Below are positions 18,301 through 22,675 of a stretch of DNA of 22,683 nucleotides, piece by piece. Position numbers and translations under genes: made by a program. Under the pieces are notes generated by a model, which searched no databases, had not been told where the DNA came from, and saw only the letters and a list, made by a program, of their open reading frames with translations. Source of the DNA: Phoronis ovalis (Eukaryota > Phoronida > Phoronidae); the NCBI GenBank assembly GCA_028565635.1, contig JAOXYB010085053.1:1-22683 (forward strand). Direction: 5' to 3'. Positions within the stretch are counted from its first letter, which is position 1; every line of letters begins with the position of its first letter.

Positions 18301-20745
18301 CTGGCTGTTTATAATAAAATCCAGCAAGAAAGTGACTTTAACAACTTGTTAAAAAGACTTTACATAGTCCCTTAGGCACGGTAATTTGATTGTTTTTAGA
18401 GACAAGAAGTAATAGTGAATATGACTATTTAGATATTCTTAAATAACATAGATTTTATGGATTTTTTAAATAAAATTATACACATGGACATTCAAACAAA
18501 TAAACTCATAATATAGTCCCAACAAACACTGGGTACTATTTTCACATAACATCATAGTGAATGTTCCTAATGAAAACATAAACAACCTCGGGACCCTTAA
18601 GTGATTTTCTCTTATACTAACCTGTCGTGAGCTATCTCGGGCACTTGCCACGGCAGCAGCAGTAGCAACATCAGCATCGTATTTGGCTTTTCTCAAATCT
18701 TCTTCAATCAAAGTTTTCTCCACCTAAAATAATGCAATAGGGACTCCAGTGAAAAATTAAGTAAGTTACATGTACAGTTTTGAAACATTACAGCTAGAAA
18801 CTTTCTGTTGCCATACACACAAAGGCAGAGTATATATCCATATACTTTAATTAGTTTTCTCAGTATACATGGGACTTATACACAAAGATAGATTTAAACA
18901 ACTTATAGCATAATTATTTATTTATTTAAAATCTGAAAACAAATAACATAATTAAATACACAAATATACACTAATTAGAACTTGACATATTTCTAATGGG
19001 GACATGCACTGCACTTAACTGGTAACTCATTGCAACATATGACATTGCTTCACACCAACACTGACCATGTAATATAAAGTTAGACATTGAGTGCAAAAAA
19101 TTATAAAGTATCATAATTTTCATTTTACTTTAATGACAGATAATGCAACACAGGGGCCCAGATGACTCTCTGTAGGGATAAGTAGAGAGAGAAGAATTTT
19201 CATTAAACCATTCTCTTGAGTTAAGAATACACCACAAATTTTGTTAATACACACACACACACAAATACACAATTGGTATCAGCCACTGAAGACTAGCATT
19301 ATTATCACAAAATGTGTGGAAATTCATCAACCAACAACATTTTTAGAATGGTGCAGTAATTCATGCTTCCATAGCGTGCTTTGGCAGTTAAAAATATGGT
19401 TAACAATTTACTATAAAAAGAAGTAAATGGTAAGACACATGCTATGTAATCAAAGATGGTTTAATTTAACAAAATACTGCAAAAACAAAGGTGCAATTTC
19501 ATTAACACAAACATACTAGTTCTTCCTTCAGGTGAGCTATCTGCTGTTGTGCCAAATCTAATTCTTGCTGTAAACATAAAAAACAAATCAAAACAAAATC
19601 ATAACTTGTGGAGACAACTTTAAAAGGCTATTTACACAGGTTTACATATATCAATTATTTTTTCTATGAACACAACATGTAAAACTACAACATATTTTTA
19701 TTGTGATGATAATTAAGTCTGGACAATCAAAGTGATTCTTAGAAAGAATTATTTGTTTATATCTACACTATGGATACATATAAGTGCCACAACAGTGTCA
19801 AGTGCTCCACATCACAATCCCACACATGTGCATATCCAAAGCAAAAAATTAGTAAAAGTTATGTCATTCATAACAAACAGTGACTTTTGTAATAGCAAAT
19901 GCTAAAAAGTTAATTTAGTAGGTAATATTCTGACACAAGCACAGTTGACAACAGTGCTGCAATGCAAACTTTCATTATACACGCTGTGGCTCATACATTT
20001 TTCTCCTCAGCTTGCTGCAGTCTGTTTTCAACCTCAGAAAGTTGTTTCTTGGTATAATCAGCCTCGTTCTACAAATAAAATCTCTTAGCATTAACTCAAG
20101 TACTTATATATACAAAATACCACTGACATTTTTACCATCAGGATGTCGTGTAATTTTTGAACAATAAAAAAAATTCAAAATATGTAGCCCCTAAAGTAAA
20201 CCAAAAAAGCTTATCAAAAAAGCATGTAAAGCAGTCAACAGTTTGTGCAAATGAGAAAATATGAGATTGCACACATGGAAAGCATTTTGCATCAATTATA
20301 TGTCAAATATGCACAATTAAAAAAAAAGCTTATGACAAAATGTAATATAATATTTCTTTACAATTTACAAGTATTATATGTTCAGTTAAGCTATGTTTAG
20401 CTAAGGCTTTGGCTTTTTTGAAAGTTAGTGCCAATAAATAGTAATTTTTGGTGAGGTAGTGTGCTGTCATTTGACACAAATCAGATTAAATTAAATAATA
20501 ATTGTAATAGATGTGACACAGAAAATAAAGTTGCAGTCAGTAAAGGTGGTGCATTTCCAGTGTGCTTGCGTGCCTTCCCTTAGAAGTGTGGCTGTAAAAA
20601 TGTAATATAAATGACTTGGTTCATGTATATAGTGCTATTGAAGTGACGGACACGTTTTATAACATATCATACTGCAACCAACATATAGACTCACAGTTCT
20701 CAGTTCAGCATGTATTAATTGGGTTTTTGTCTCCTCCAACTCGTT
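261..20745 (-). CDS. Large multi-exon coiled-coil / disordered protein gene, partial (35 exons)
   Basis: Seen: 35 open segments on the minus strand, each bounded by an acceptor AG and donor GT, join in a single frame to give 1,756 codons plus 2 nt with no internal stop. Exon limits are given in the separate entries. The protein alternates predicted coiled coils (residues 1-92, about 361-526, about 1314-1487) with Ser/Asp/Glu- or Ser/Thr/Pro-rich disordered stretches. There is no signal peptide in the part seen and no hydrophobic membrane segment in the spliced product. I do not recognise the family or any catalytic domain. Inference: an elongated scaffold or cytoskeletal, centrosomal or ciliary protein, because coiled coils separated by phosphorylatable linkers are common there. 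The start codon lies to the right of the window. The large phase-0 block means that two neighbouring genes cannot be wholly excluded, but no terminal exon, poly(A) signal or promoter is evident between exons. Confidence 0.85.
386..855. other. Intron 34-35
   Basis: AT-rich intron. A 9-base direct repeat gtaaaagct occurs twice near 657-690; nothing else is seen. Confidence 0.8.
856..978 (-). CDS. Coding exon 34 (residues 1675-1715)
   Basis: Acceptor AATATGCAG and donor GTAAGT bound 41 codons, phase 0-0. It starts SPKHIDGDSMQNFLSSQPEE and ends WVGDRPQPMWN. Two Trp in the last 15 residues suggest a short hydrophobic docking motif. Confidence 0.88.
979..1360. other. Intron 33-34
   Basis: AT-rich intron with no repeat or open segment worth noting. 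Confidence 0.8.
1361..1493 (-). CDS. Coding exon 33 (residues 1630-1674)
   Basis: Acceptor CATTTAG and donor GTTAGT bound 1 nt plus 44 codons. It starts IHMEKYAGKIRPTYQPRGAI and ends PASNFRPYYQPQ. Two Tyr-Gln-Pro triplets (TYQPRG and YYQPQ) stand about 30 residues apart; Pro/Tyr-rich linker after the exon 32 helix. Confidence 0.88.
1708..1850 (-). CDS. Coding exon 32 (residues 1583-1629)
   Basis: Acceptor TCATTTTAG and donor GTATGA bound 47 codons plus 2 nt. It starts RARRWAENMDGMGDERLRLA and ends GIFMVKPMYSYRG. High complexity with Trp, Met, Tyr and Phe; this is among the segments most likely to be conserved. Confidence 0.89.
1851..2247. other. Intron 31-32
   Basis: AT-rich intron. The frame of exon 32 runs back through its acceptor for about 35 codons of hydrophobic T-rich translation, which is read-through of intron. 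Confidence 0.8.
2248..2324 (-). CDS. Coding exon 31 (residues 1557-1582)
   Basis: Acceptor GTCTTTCAG and donor GTGCGT bound 2 nt plus 25 codons: NVRKSKSLNEDVFDTLDKME, then ALQNV. The donor follows GTG, so an alternative GTGGTG cut 3 nt earlier would remove one Val without shifting the frame. Confidence 0.84.
2325..3100. other. Intron 30-31
   Basis: 776-base intron. The plus strand shows an exon-like segment near 2440-2470 (ttctttaccag ... ctctcag then gtaagtac), followed to about 2560 by less AT-rich sequence. No second plus-strand exon joins it. Confidence 0.75.
3101..3203 (-). CDS. Coding exon 30 (residues 1523-1556)
   Basis: Acceptor TTTTATTTAG and donor GTATGT bound 34 codons plus 1 nt. 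It starts DAVETMEKYVSLPAKRFSQL and continues VKKYVHHCSMKKIE. The aromatic and basic helix with a His-His-Cys cluster is not a recognisable metal site by itself. Confidence 0.88.
3341..3445 (-). CDS. Coding exon 29 (residues 1488-1522)
   Basis: Acceptor TTTTTTGCAG and donor GTAACT bound 35 codons, phase 0-0. It starts PADASIMFTRLDSERNSKAL and ends EKKVEPEKYK. Folded-looking mixed composition. Confidence 0.88.
3446..3910. other. Intron 28-29
   Basis: AT-rich intron; nothing further seen. Confidence 0.8.
3911..4016 (-). CDS. Coding exon 28 (residues 1452-1487), coiled coil
   Basis: Acceptor TATATTCCAG and donor GTAAAT bound 1 nt plus 35 codons. It starts RNAVMMMEMQDTISHLQREL and ends VQNKLRQTVPPEE. 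Met/Leu heptads; the PPEE at the end breaks the coil. Confidence 0.88.
4279..4326 (-). CDS. Coding exon 27 (residues 1436-1451), coiled coil
   Basis: Acceptor TTTTTTCTAG and donor GTAAGT bound 1 nt, 15 codons and 2 nt: QKDFKAELDKNQYEL. It continues the helix from exon 26 into exon 28. Confidence 0.86.
4620..4878 (-). CDS. Coding exon 26 (residues 1350-1435)
   Basis: Acceptor GTTTTTACAG and donor GTATGT bound 2 nt, 85 codons and 2 nt. A hydrophobic helix (LEEVTLLINNILASE) is followed by a Ser/Arg-rich middle (SRGRMGLMTREKSFDD, later SRRSVALSAKSFNSKG) and a closing helix (YNNLKELQEQFDL). The middle holds several basic-type phosphosite motifs. Confidence 0.89.
5164..5271 (-). CDS. Coding exon 25 (residues 1314-1349), helical
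   Basis: Acceptor TTTGTTTTAG and donor GTAAGT bound 2 nt, 35 codons and 1 nt. It starts MMSLSQVLTELETLALDKSE and ends EEMTMNTYQ. Leu heptads indicate a helix or coiled coil. Confidence 0.88.
5272..5587. other. Intron 24-25
   Basis: Intron with one TACATGTA octamer at 5560-5567. Confidence 0.8.
5588..5694 (-). CDS. Coding exon 24 (residues 1278-1313), start of ordered C-terminal half
   Basis: Acceptor ATCTTCTAG and donor GTAATT bound 1 nt, 35 codons and 1 nt. It starts QGLRVIDHPITQSYLQTYDK and continues VIGFKDDIGKILMDK. Mixed hydrophobic and charged composition, unlike the low-complexity sequence before it, suggests folded structure. Confidence 0.88.
5695..6380. other. Intron 23-24
   Basis: 686-base AT-rich intron containing a decayed tandem duplication (see 6197-6298). 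The T-rich minus strand here gives a spurious hydrophobic open frame. Confidence 0.8.
6197..6298. repeat. Decayed tandem duplication, 78-bp period
   Basis: The 24-base segment at 6197-6220 (catggacaatacatcaattt plus caaa) recurs at 6275-6298 with 21 of 24 bases the same. Weaker similarity continues about 30 bases to the left of each copy, so the original unit was longer. Confidence 0.55.
6381..6407 (-). CDS. Coding exon 23 (27-nt microexon, residues 1269-1277)
   Basis: Acceptor TTTTAAAAAG and donor GTAAAT bound 1 nt, 8 codons and 2 nt. The codons give DDDDDIED, the first five being GAT/GAC, and the last 2 nt join G of exon 24 to encode Trp. The acceptor is poor in pyrimidines, yet the phase fits on both sides. 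The GAT repeat could vary in copy number. Confidence 0.8.
6408..6723. other. Intron 22-23
   Basis: Intron separating the two microexons; AT-rich with no evident element. Confidence 0.8.
6724..6759 (-). CDS. Coding exon 22 (36-nt microexon, residues 1257-1268)
   Basis: Acceptor TTTTTCCAAG and donor GTACTT bound 1 nt, 11 codons and 2 nt: PLPDIEEKDRE. The phase fits both neighbours. Skipping it would keep the frame, since 36 is divisible by 3. Confidence 0.8.
6760..7152. other. Intron 21-22
   Basis: AT-rich intron; nothing further seen. Confidence 0.8.
7153..7246 (-). CDS. Coding exon 21 (residues 1226-1256), Pro-rich linker
   Basis: Acceptor TTTATCTTAG and donor GTAAGG bound 2 nt, 30 codons and 2 nt. 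Peptide: DQSRTRTLEIGTSPPPSLLP, then KSREASFIKP. The PPPSLLPKSR segment is a possible short binding motif of unknown partner. Confidence 0.86.
7247..7566. other. Intron 20-21
   Basis: AT-rich intron. Overlapping plus-strand open frames (7288-7609) have low-complexity composition and no coding signal. Confidence 0.78.
7567..7792 (-). CDS. Coding exon 20 (residues 1151-1225), basic/Ser-rich region
   Basis: Acceptor TTTGTTTCAG and donor GTAATG bound 75 codons plus 1 nt (phase 0 to 1). It starts PSINIGGTTDEEIRVSSAAS and has an Arg/Lys/Ser middle (RASLRSKYKSSLDEKRAALE, then DRRSRSPA) and an acidic tail (VLDENADMPFPDD). From here on the exon phases become mixed. Confidence 0.87.
7793..8345. other. 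Intron 19-20
   Basis: Intron holding the possible 51-nt cassette exon at 8095-8145; otherwise AT-rich. Confidence 0.75.
8095..8145 (-). CDS. Possible 51-nt cassette exon between exons 19 and 20
   Basis: The minus strand shows a good acceptor (TTTATAATTTCAG) at 8146-8147, then an open phase-0 stretch VRRLSSELVTSRIWKDL before a possible donor GTAGTT. Both neighbours are in phase 0 here, so inclusion would keep the frame. The donor is weak and no other evidence is available. It is left out of the main model. Confidence 0.28.
8346..9074 (-). CDS. Coding exon 19 (residues 908-1150), longest exon, with PP1-type RVxF motif
   Basis: Acceptor TTTTATTCCAG and donor GTATTT bound 243 codons, phase 0-0. 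The order is an acidic Ser-rich start (MPDLESEAESLSISFSESD), a Lys-rich helix (VKEQKLKKLKIKKQQIQKAY), an Asp/Asn linker, then KSVRFANSP, a match to the protein phosphatase 1 docking motif [R/K]xVx[F/W] at 8727-8741. After it comes a Pro/Lys/Ser-rich stretch with Ser-Pro and Thr-Pro sites, and a Tyr-containing tail (YLYMYRLQN). Docking to PP1 is inference from the short motif alone. Confidence 0.89.
9075..9680. other. Intron 18-19
   Basis: 606-base intron. The part from about 9430 to 9560 is less AT-rich than other introns and has a plus-strand open frame of 63 codons (9379-9570) without any recognised motif. It may be a decayed repeat; no exon with fitting phase is found on the minus strand. 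Confidence 0.7.
9681..9980 (-). CDS. Coding exon 18 (residues 808-907), polar disordered region
   Basis: Acceptor TGCATTCTAG and donor GTACTA bound exactly 100 codons, phase 0-0. It begins PETAMPNVETPVEKQDNV and is rich in Ser, Thr, Asp, Val and Gln. The stretch SRSQSSKSLLSFTLLESDIA is slightly hydrophobic. No domain recognised. Confidence 0.86.
9981..10694. other. Intron 17-18
   Basis: 714-base intron. It contains a hairpin with perfect 9-base arms (ggtaacaac at 10482-10490 and gttgttacc at 10517-10525) and a strong donor-like GTGAGT at about 10570 on the minus strand without a convincing acceptor. Confidence 0.75.
10695..11351 (-). CDS. Coding exon 17 (residues 589-807), basic Ser-rich start and helical island
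   Basis: Acceptor CTCAATAG and donor GTTTGC bound 219 codons, phase 0-0. It begins RSSSGRRSTLKS and reaches RSRRRLSVTFVDPN, which holds a PKA-type RRxS site. The middle (LTDEQLARTLTIFSLATQLS, then ESLILGFEPSGFFETF) is hydrophobic and looks like a small helical folded unit. The end is Ser/Thr/Pro-rich and disordered. The donor GTTTGC is one of the weaker ones; the frame remains open for about 34 further codons into the intron. Confidence 0.87.
11352..11864. other. Intron 16-17
   Basis: Intron with two TACATGTA octamers (11697-11704, 11792-11799); nothing else seen. Confidence 0.78.
11865..11930 (-). CDS. Coding exon 16 (residues 567-588)
   Basis: Acceptor TTTTCAG and donor GTGAGA bound 22 codons, phase 0-0: VADLSSRLSQTGKLQSED, then TSEQ. 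A short possible helix in an otherwise disordered region. A symmetric 66-nt exon could be a cassette. Confidence 0.84.
11931..12742. other. Intron 15-16
   Basis: 812-base intron containing a 31-bp-period tandem duplication of an acceptor-like signal (12517-12568). Confidence 0.78.
12517..12568 (-). repeat. Tandem duplication, 31-bp period, carrying acceptor-like AG
   Basis: On the plus strand ataatgcaactgcaagtgag (12517-12536) and ataatgcaactgaaagtgag (12548-12567) differ at one base, each followed by a. Read on the minus strand, each copy is a pyrimidine tract ending in CACTTGCAG or CACTTTCAG followed by TTGCATTAT, that is, two splice-acceptor-like sites in a row. Confidence 0.7.
12743..12862 (-). 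CDS. Coding exon 15 (residues 527-566), Ser/Gly/Pro linker
   Basis: Acceptor CTATACAG and donor GTAGTT bound 40 codons, phase 0-0. It starts SQRIQSSASIRKTSSAGTTD and ends SRPDTRENE. The acceptor is CAGAG, so a 2-nt shift is possible on sequence alone, but only the chosen site keeps the frame. Composition is disordered. Confidence 0.85.
13052..13210 (-). CDS. Coding exon 14 (residues 474-526), end of second coiled coil
   Basis: Acceptor GTTTAACAG and donor GTATGG bound 53 codons, phase 0-0. It starts EQEEDEKRKQLTMSHQRT and ends ERELTQLLQQTDDAK. Gln/Glu/Leu-rich helix; it closes the coil of about 150 residues built from exons 11-14. Confidence 0.88.
13408..13527 (-). CDS. Coding exon 13 (residues 434-473), second coiled coil
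   Basis: Acceptor TTTCTGCAG and donor GTAAGT bound 40 codons, phase 0-0. It starts ERQLLMGQFDQAQKLQVEAE and ends QLEEFINDQESL. Continuous amphipathic helix with exons 12 and 14. Confidence 0.88.
13528..14007. other. Intron 12-13
   Basis: Intron with a 14-base unit tcaatatatttctt repeated twice in tandem (13774-13801); otherwise AT-rich. Confidence 0.78.
14008..14124 (-). CDS. Coding exon 12 (residues 395-433), second coiled coil
   Basis: Acceptor CTTTTTAG and donor GTAAAT bound 39 codons, phase 0-0. It starts TKGKIKELQDKLNITQQRT and ends QFQEHKSKWEQ. Heptads of Ile/Leu/Val/Phe run through it with no proline. Confidence 0.88.
14293..14346 (-). CDS. Coding exon 11 (residues 377-394), short motif before second coiled coil
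   Basis: Acceptor TTTTTGCAG and donor GTAAAG bound 18 codons, phase 0-0: MTVPKPHIHGRFMQYRKL. The unusual His/Pro/aromatic composition between an acidic tail and a coiled coil makes it a good probe for finding homologues. The leading Met is internal, since the frame is open upstream. Confidence 0.85.
14641..14792 (-). CDS. Coding exon 10 (residues 326-376), acidic segment
   Basis: Acceptor TGTGTTTTAG and donor GTAAGA bound 2 nt plus 50 codons. The N-terminal half is polar (TADMAIQDEGGDPDTAITES). The C-terminal half is helical and acidic, ending EFENEYPLDDEESW. The end joins the MTVPKPHIHGRF segment of exon 11. Together these aromatic and charged residues look more like a conserved motif than the low-complexity sequence around them. 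Confidence 0.87.
14946..15069 (-). CDS. Coding exon 9 (residues 285-325), Lys/Pro/Ser-rich linker
   Basis: Acceptor GTTATTTTAG and donor GTAATA bound 41 codons plus 1 nt (phase 0 to 1). Peptide: DNNKQTPKVESPAKKKSPST, followed by a Pro/Lys/Ser-rich tail. There are several Ser-Pro or Thr-Pro sites (TPK, ESPAKK, KSPST, TSPGK) of the proline-directed kinase type. It is the only exon among the first 19 that ends out of phase 0; exon 10 restores it. Confidence 0.86.
15070..15968. other. Intron 8-9
   Basis: 899-base intron, very AT-rich, with A and T homopolymer runs and no open segment of note. Confidence 0.8.
15969..16373 (-). CDS. Coding exon 8 (residues 150-284), Ser/Asp then Lys/Ser/Thr-rich disordered region
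   Basis: Acceptor TTGACTAAG and donor GTATGT bound 135 codons, phase 0-0. The order is an acidic repeat (DKENESDSDSDTESVSKSE), a basic patch (VKKKIKLVKKTSKPSQ), then a Ser/Thr/Gln-rich tail. The tail has two related units, GQRNSSATASASV and RQRNSAKTTPTSAS. No folded domain is apparent. The charge switches from strongly negative to strongly positive within about 40 residues, which suggests an intrinsically disordered, phospho-regulated tether. Confidence 0.87.
16574..16645 (-). CDS. Coding exon 7 (residues 126-149), acidic Glu/Ser segment
   Basis: Donor GTAAGT is strong. The acceptor chosen (TTTAAAAG before SCANIKKKSSDMEEE) keeps phase 0 and 24 codons. In-frame alternative acceptors exist after ATAAAG and AAAGAAG, so the 5' limit is less sure than the 3' limit. 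The C-terminal part is EEETEESSESES, another CK2-like acidic tract. Confidence 0.74.
16646..17771. other. Intron 6-7
   Basis: Longest complete intron (1,126 bases). It carries the palindrome at 17014-17093; the rest is AT-rich and shows no exon of fitting phase. Confidence 0.8.
17014..17093. mobile_element. Perfect 62-bp palindrome between exact 9-bp direct repeats (foldback/MITE-like)
   Basis: Two 30-base arms (17023-17052 and 17055-17084) are exact reverse complements, separated by only GG. Each arm outer end is tagtcctagc. Immediately outside both arms lies the same 9-mer cttgtatac (17014-17022 and 17085-17093). A 9-bp direct repeat exactly abutting inverted repeats is what a target-site duplication looks like; 9 bp is typical of Mutator-like elements. 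No transposase is present, so this would be a minimal non-autonomous copy. A templated inverted duplication is an alternative. Confidence 0.6.
17772..17825 (-). CDS. Coding exon 6 (residues 108-125), Ser-rich acidic segment
   Basis: Acceptor TTTTATAG and donor GTATGT bound 18 codons, phase 0-0: RSSSSSSEADSAQSSDSD. The Ser run followed by Asp/Glu gives several CK2-type sites (Ser followed by acidic residues). It joins directly to the basic exon 5, so basic and acidic patches are neighbours. Confidence 0.83.
18123..18167 (-). CDS. Coding exon 5 (residues 93-107), basic Arg/Ser segment
   Basis: Acceptor CATTACCAG and donor GTAATA bound 15 codons, phase 0-0: KDRKKKGSNSRSRSR. The run of Lys and the RSRSR tail are compatible with a nuclear-localisation-like or nucleic-acid-binding basic patch; that role is inference from composition only. 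A 45-nt symmetric exon could be skipped without a frameshift. Confidence 0.8.
18168..18621. other. Intron 4-5
   Basis: AT-rich intron; nothing further seen. Confidence 0.78.
18622..18723 (-). CDS. Coding exon 4 (residues 59-92), end of first coiled coil
   Basis: Acceptor ATTTTAG and donor GTTAGT bound 34 codons, phase 0-0. It starts VEKTLIEEDLRKAKYDAD and passes into an Ala-rich helix (VATAAAVASA) ending RDSSRQ. The Ala run and the loss of heptads mark the end of the coil, before the charged low-complexity region. Confidence 0.86.
18724..19516. other. Intron 3-4
   Basis: 793-base intron with a TACATGTA octamer (18767-18774) and a short AC-dinucleotide run at 19249-19262. Confidence 0.78.
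19249..19262. repeat. (AC)7 microsatellite
   Basis: Seven AC units in a row inside an intron, followed by a shorter imperfect continuation (aaatacacaa). Confidence 0.8.
19517..19567 (-). CDS. Coding exon 3 (residues 42-58), coiled coil
   Basis: Acceptor TGTTTACAG and donor GTATGT bound 17 codons, phase 0-0: QELDLAQQQIAHLKEEL. Leu/Ile heptads continue the N-terminal coil without a break or a proline. Its length equals that of exon 1 (51 nt). Confidence 0.83.
19568..19996. other. Intron 2-3
   Basis: AT-rich intron; nothing further seen. Confidence 0.78.
19997..20068 (-). CDS. Coding exon 2 (residues 18-41), coiled coil
   Basis: Acceptor TTATTTGTAG and donor GTATGA bound 24 codons, phase 0-0. 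The peptide begins NEADYTKKQLSEVENRL and continues QQAEEKN. Leu/Val at heptad spacing with Glu/Lys on the outside supports a parallel coiled coil continuous with the flanking exons. Confidence 0.85.
20069..20694. other. Intron 1-2
   Basis: 626-base AT-rich intron with no open segment that fits the phase-0 frame on both sides. Confidence 0.75.
20695..20745 (-). CDS. Coding exon 1 of those seen (residues 1-17), coiled coil
   Basis: Acceptor TTTTTAACAG and donor GTGAGT bound 17 codons in phase 0-0: NELEETKTQLIHAELRT. The Leu/Glu/Lys spacing is heptad-like. It opens in phase 0 after an acceptor, so at least one more exon lies further right. Its opening Asn-Glu and Thr-Lys-x-Gln-Leu resemble the start of the next exon (NEADYTKKQL), which may reflect an old exon duplication or just coiled-coil bias. 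Confidence 0.82.
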
Positions 20746-22562
20746 CTGTTAAAAAGATCGAAGCAACATTAAATTAGTACCATCTTTTTCAAAACTGACA
20801 AGTCTTTGAACCAATAATTTTTTAATCAATCAAATATAGCCCCCTAGGGAAGTTTTTTCAACGGCACTGACTATATGGTATCTGAAAAAAACCCTGATAA
20901 ATATATATCATATTGAAGAAACAACAGATTGCATAATTGTTTCCCTTCCAATTTACCCTGCTGTCTAAACATCACCACTTTAATTAGCAATTGTTGCTAA
21001 TTTGGATCAGATTTGTTCAAAATACAGAAAATATTAATATTCATTGAAAGTGTTACCAGTGTCAACAGTCAAACATTTTAATTTAAGTACGTAGCTCGAA
21101 GCTGAATACATATTATACATTAAGATAAATGTATGTAGCAAGGAATAATTACATTTAAGAATAAATATATGACATCTTAACTTTTAGATTCAATGAATGG
21201 TTGGACTGTGGTAGATGTAACAGTAATATTCCTAATGAAAGGCAGACTGTGTAATGATTCTAGCACTTCACATCTGGGACTTTGTATATAATGAATGTGT
21301 GATCATTAGAGTTCACCATCATATTGCTATATGTTTATCAGTTAGAATTTATACTTATAAAATTATGTTCAAGAACAAACATGGACAGTCAAGAAATTAT
21401 CTGTCCAGAAGATTAATTAAAAGTGGAAAAGAAAAAGTTAAATCACTGAATTTAAAAATTTAATTGAGCAAATGTTAAATTTTTATCTAGGGATACTAGG
21501 AAATAATATTTATGAATCACTATGAACAAAAATATTTACCGTGAACTTTGCTCCCATATATTAATATTGTGAAATATTCAAAACAATTATATGGGTTATA
21601 GAAATTCAAAAGCACAGTCAATTTTGATAAAGTACAAATAATACATTATACCATGCTGGTGGTTGGCACATATTAAAATGCCTCAAGCTAAGATAACGGC
21701 AGAGAAAGGCTTTGTAAGGGTACTATAATTGTAATTTTTTGAAAATCATGAGAACAAATATTATATTCAGTTCAACAAACAGTAGTAGTCAAGTAGTCAA
21801 GAAGGCCATGTTAAATGTTCCTCTAAAAATCTTAATAGTAAACAGTTTTGAATTACTCCTCCAAAGCAAGTGATAACAGAACACAAATCCTAATACACCA
21901 CAACTGGAATAGTGACTTGATATCATCTAGTAAAATAGAGTTTTTATTGGTAAAATTGATGTTCAAAACATGGATGAACAGCAGAAGAAATATTATACTT
22001 TAGTAAATTAGATATTGATTTGAAGTTAAGTGTCAATAAATACTTAAGTAATTAAGTAATGAAGTGTCATGACTATGACAATCATTTGTTTTTATAAAGA
22101 TCACTACTTTGTATTAATTAAGTAGCACAACCACATGGAAATGTTCTCATGGAATAATGAATACACTGGATATTTAAAAAAAACACTAATATCCAAATGT
22201 TAAAATATCTATATAAAATATCAGACTAATAAAATATCTAAGAAATAACTTCTGGTATAATTTTAAAGATACATGAAATAATAAATCCTAAAGCCTAAAA
22301 AAACATGATACAATACTTGAATCGCATGCAAGAAATATTTGTCAGATAAACTGAACAATTTTGAAAACCTTGATGATGTGTGCATAACATAAGGAAGCAA
22401 TCCAAGCATTGGAGTCTCAGGGAAACTTTTTGAAGTGCTTTTCAATTTAAGTGTTGCCTACCCCAGTACTCAAACTTAGGATGTATTAAATCAAATGAAT
22501 AGGAAAAATAAATCAGAACTTGAAGTGGTGCTAACACCTTCCCATGGGCTTGAACTAATGAT

Positions 22563-22675
22563 CACTTTGTGGATATAAACTGAATCAGTTTAATTTTTTT
22601 TAAAGTAAAATAATAGAAAATGAACTTCAAAATATATATATATATTAAACTGATTCAGTTTACATCCACAAAGTG
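22563..22675. repeat. Inverted repeat, 30-bp arms, 29/30 matching
   Basis: Arms at 22563-22592 and 22646-22675 are reverse complements except for one base, with a 53-base AT-rich spacer. Each arm also contains a 15-base near-palindrome (aaactgaatcagttt and aaactgattcagttt). The right arm ends 8 bases before the window edge, so a larger element may continue outside. Confidence 0.75.
22630..22645. repeat. AT-dinucleotide run
   Basis: About eight AT units within the spacer of the inverted repeat, directly beside the right arm. Confidence 0.75.

Noticed and set aside
20982-21002. 21-bp hairpin aattagcaa-ttg-ttgctaatt
   Set aside because: Short perfect palindromes of A/T-rich sequence are expected by chance in DNA of this composition, and there are no flanking repeats.
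21536-21560. Donor-like GTAAAT after GGGAGCAAAGTTCACG
   Set aside because: The upstream AG leaves 11 nt, which does not fit the phase-0 start of the next exon.
21655-21695. Possible 36-nt exon ending at a GTATAA donor
   Set aside because: The frame that would join exon 1 contains a TAA.
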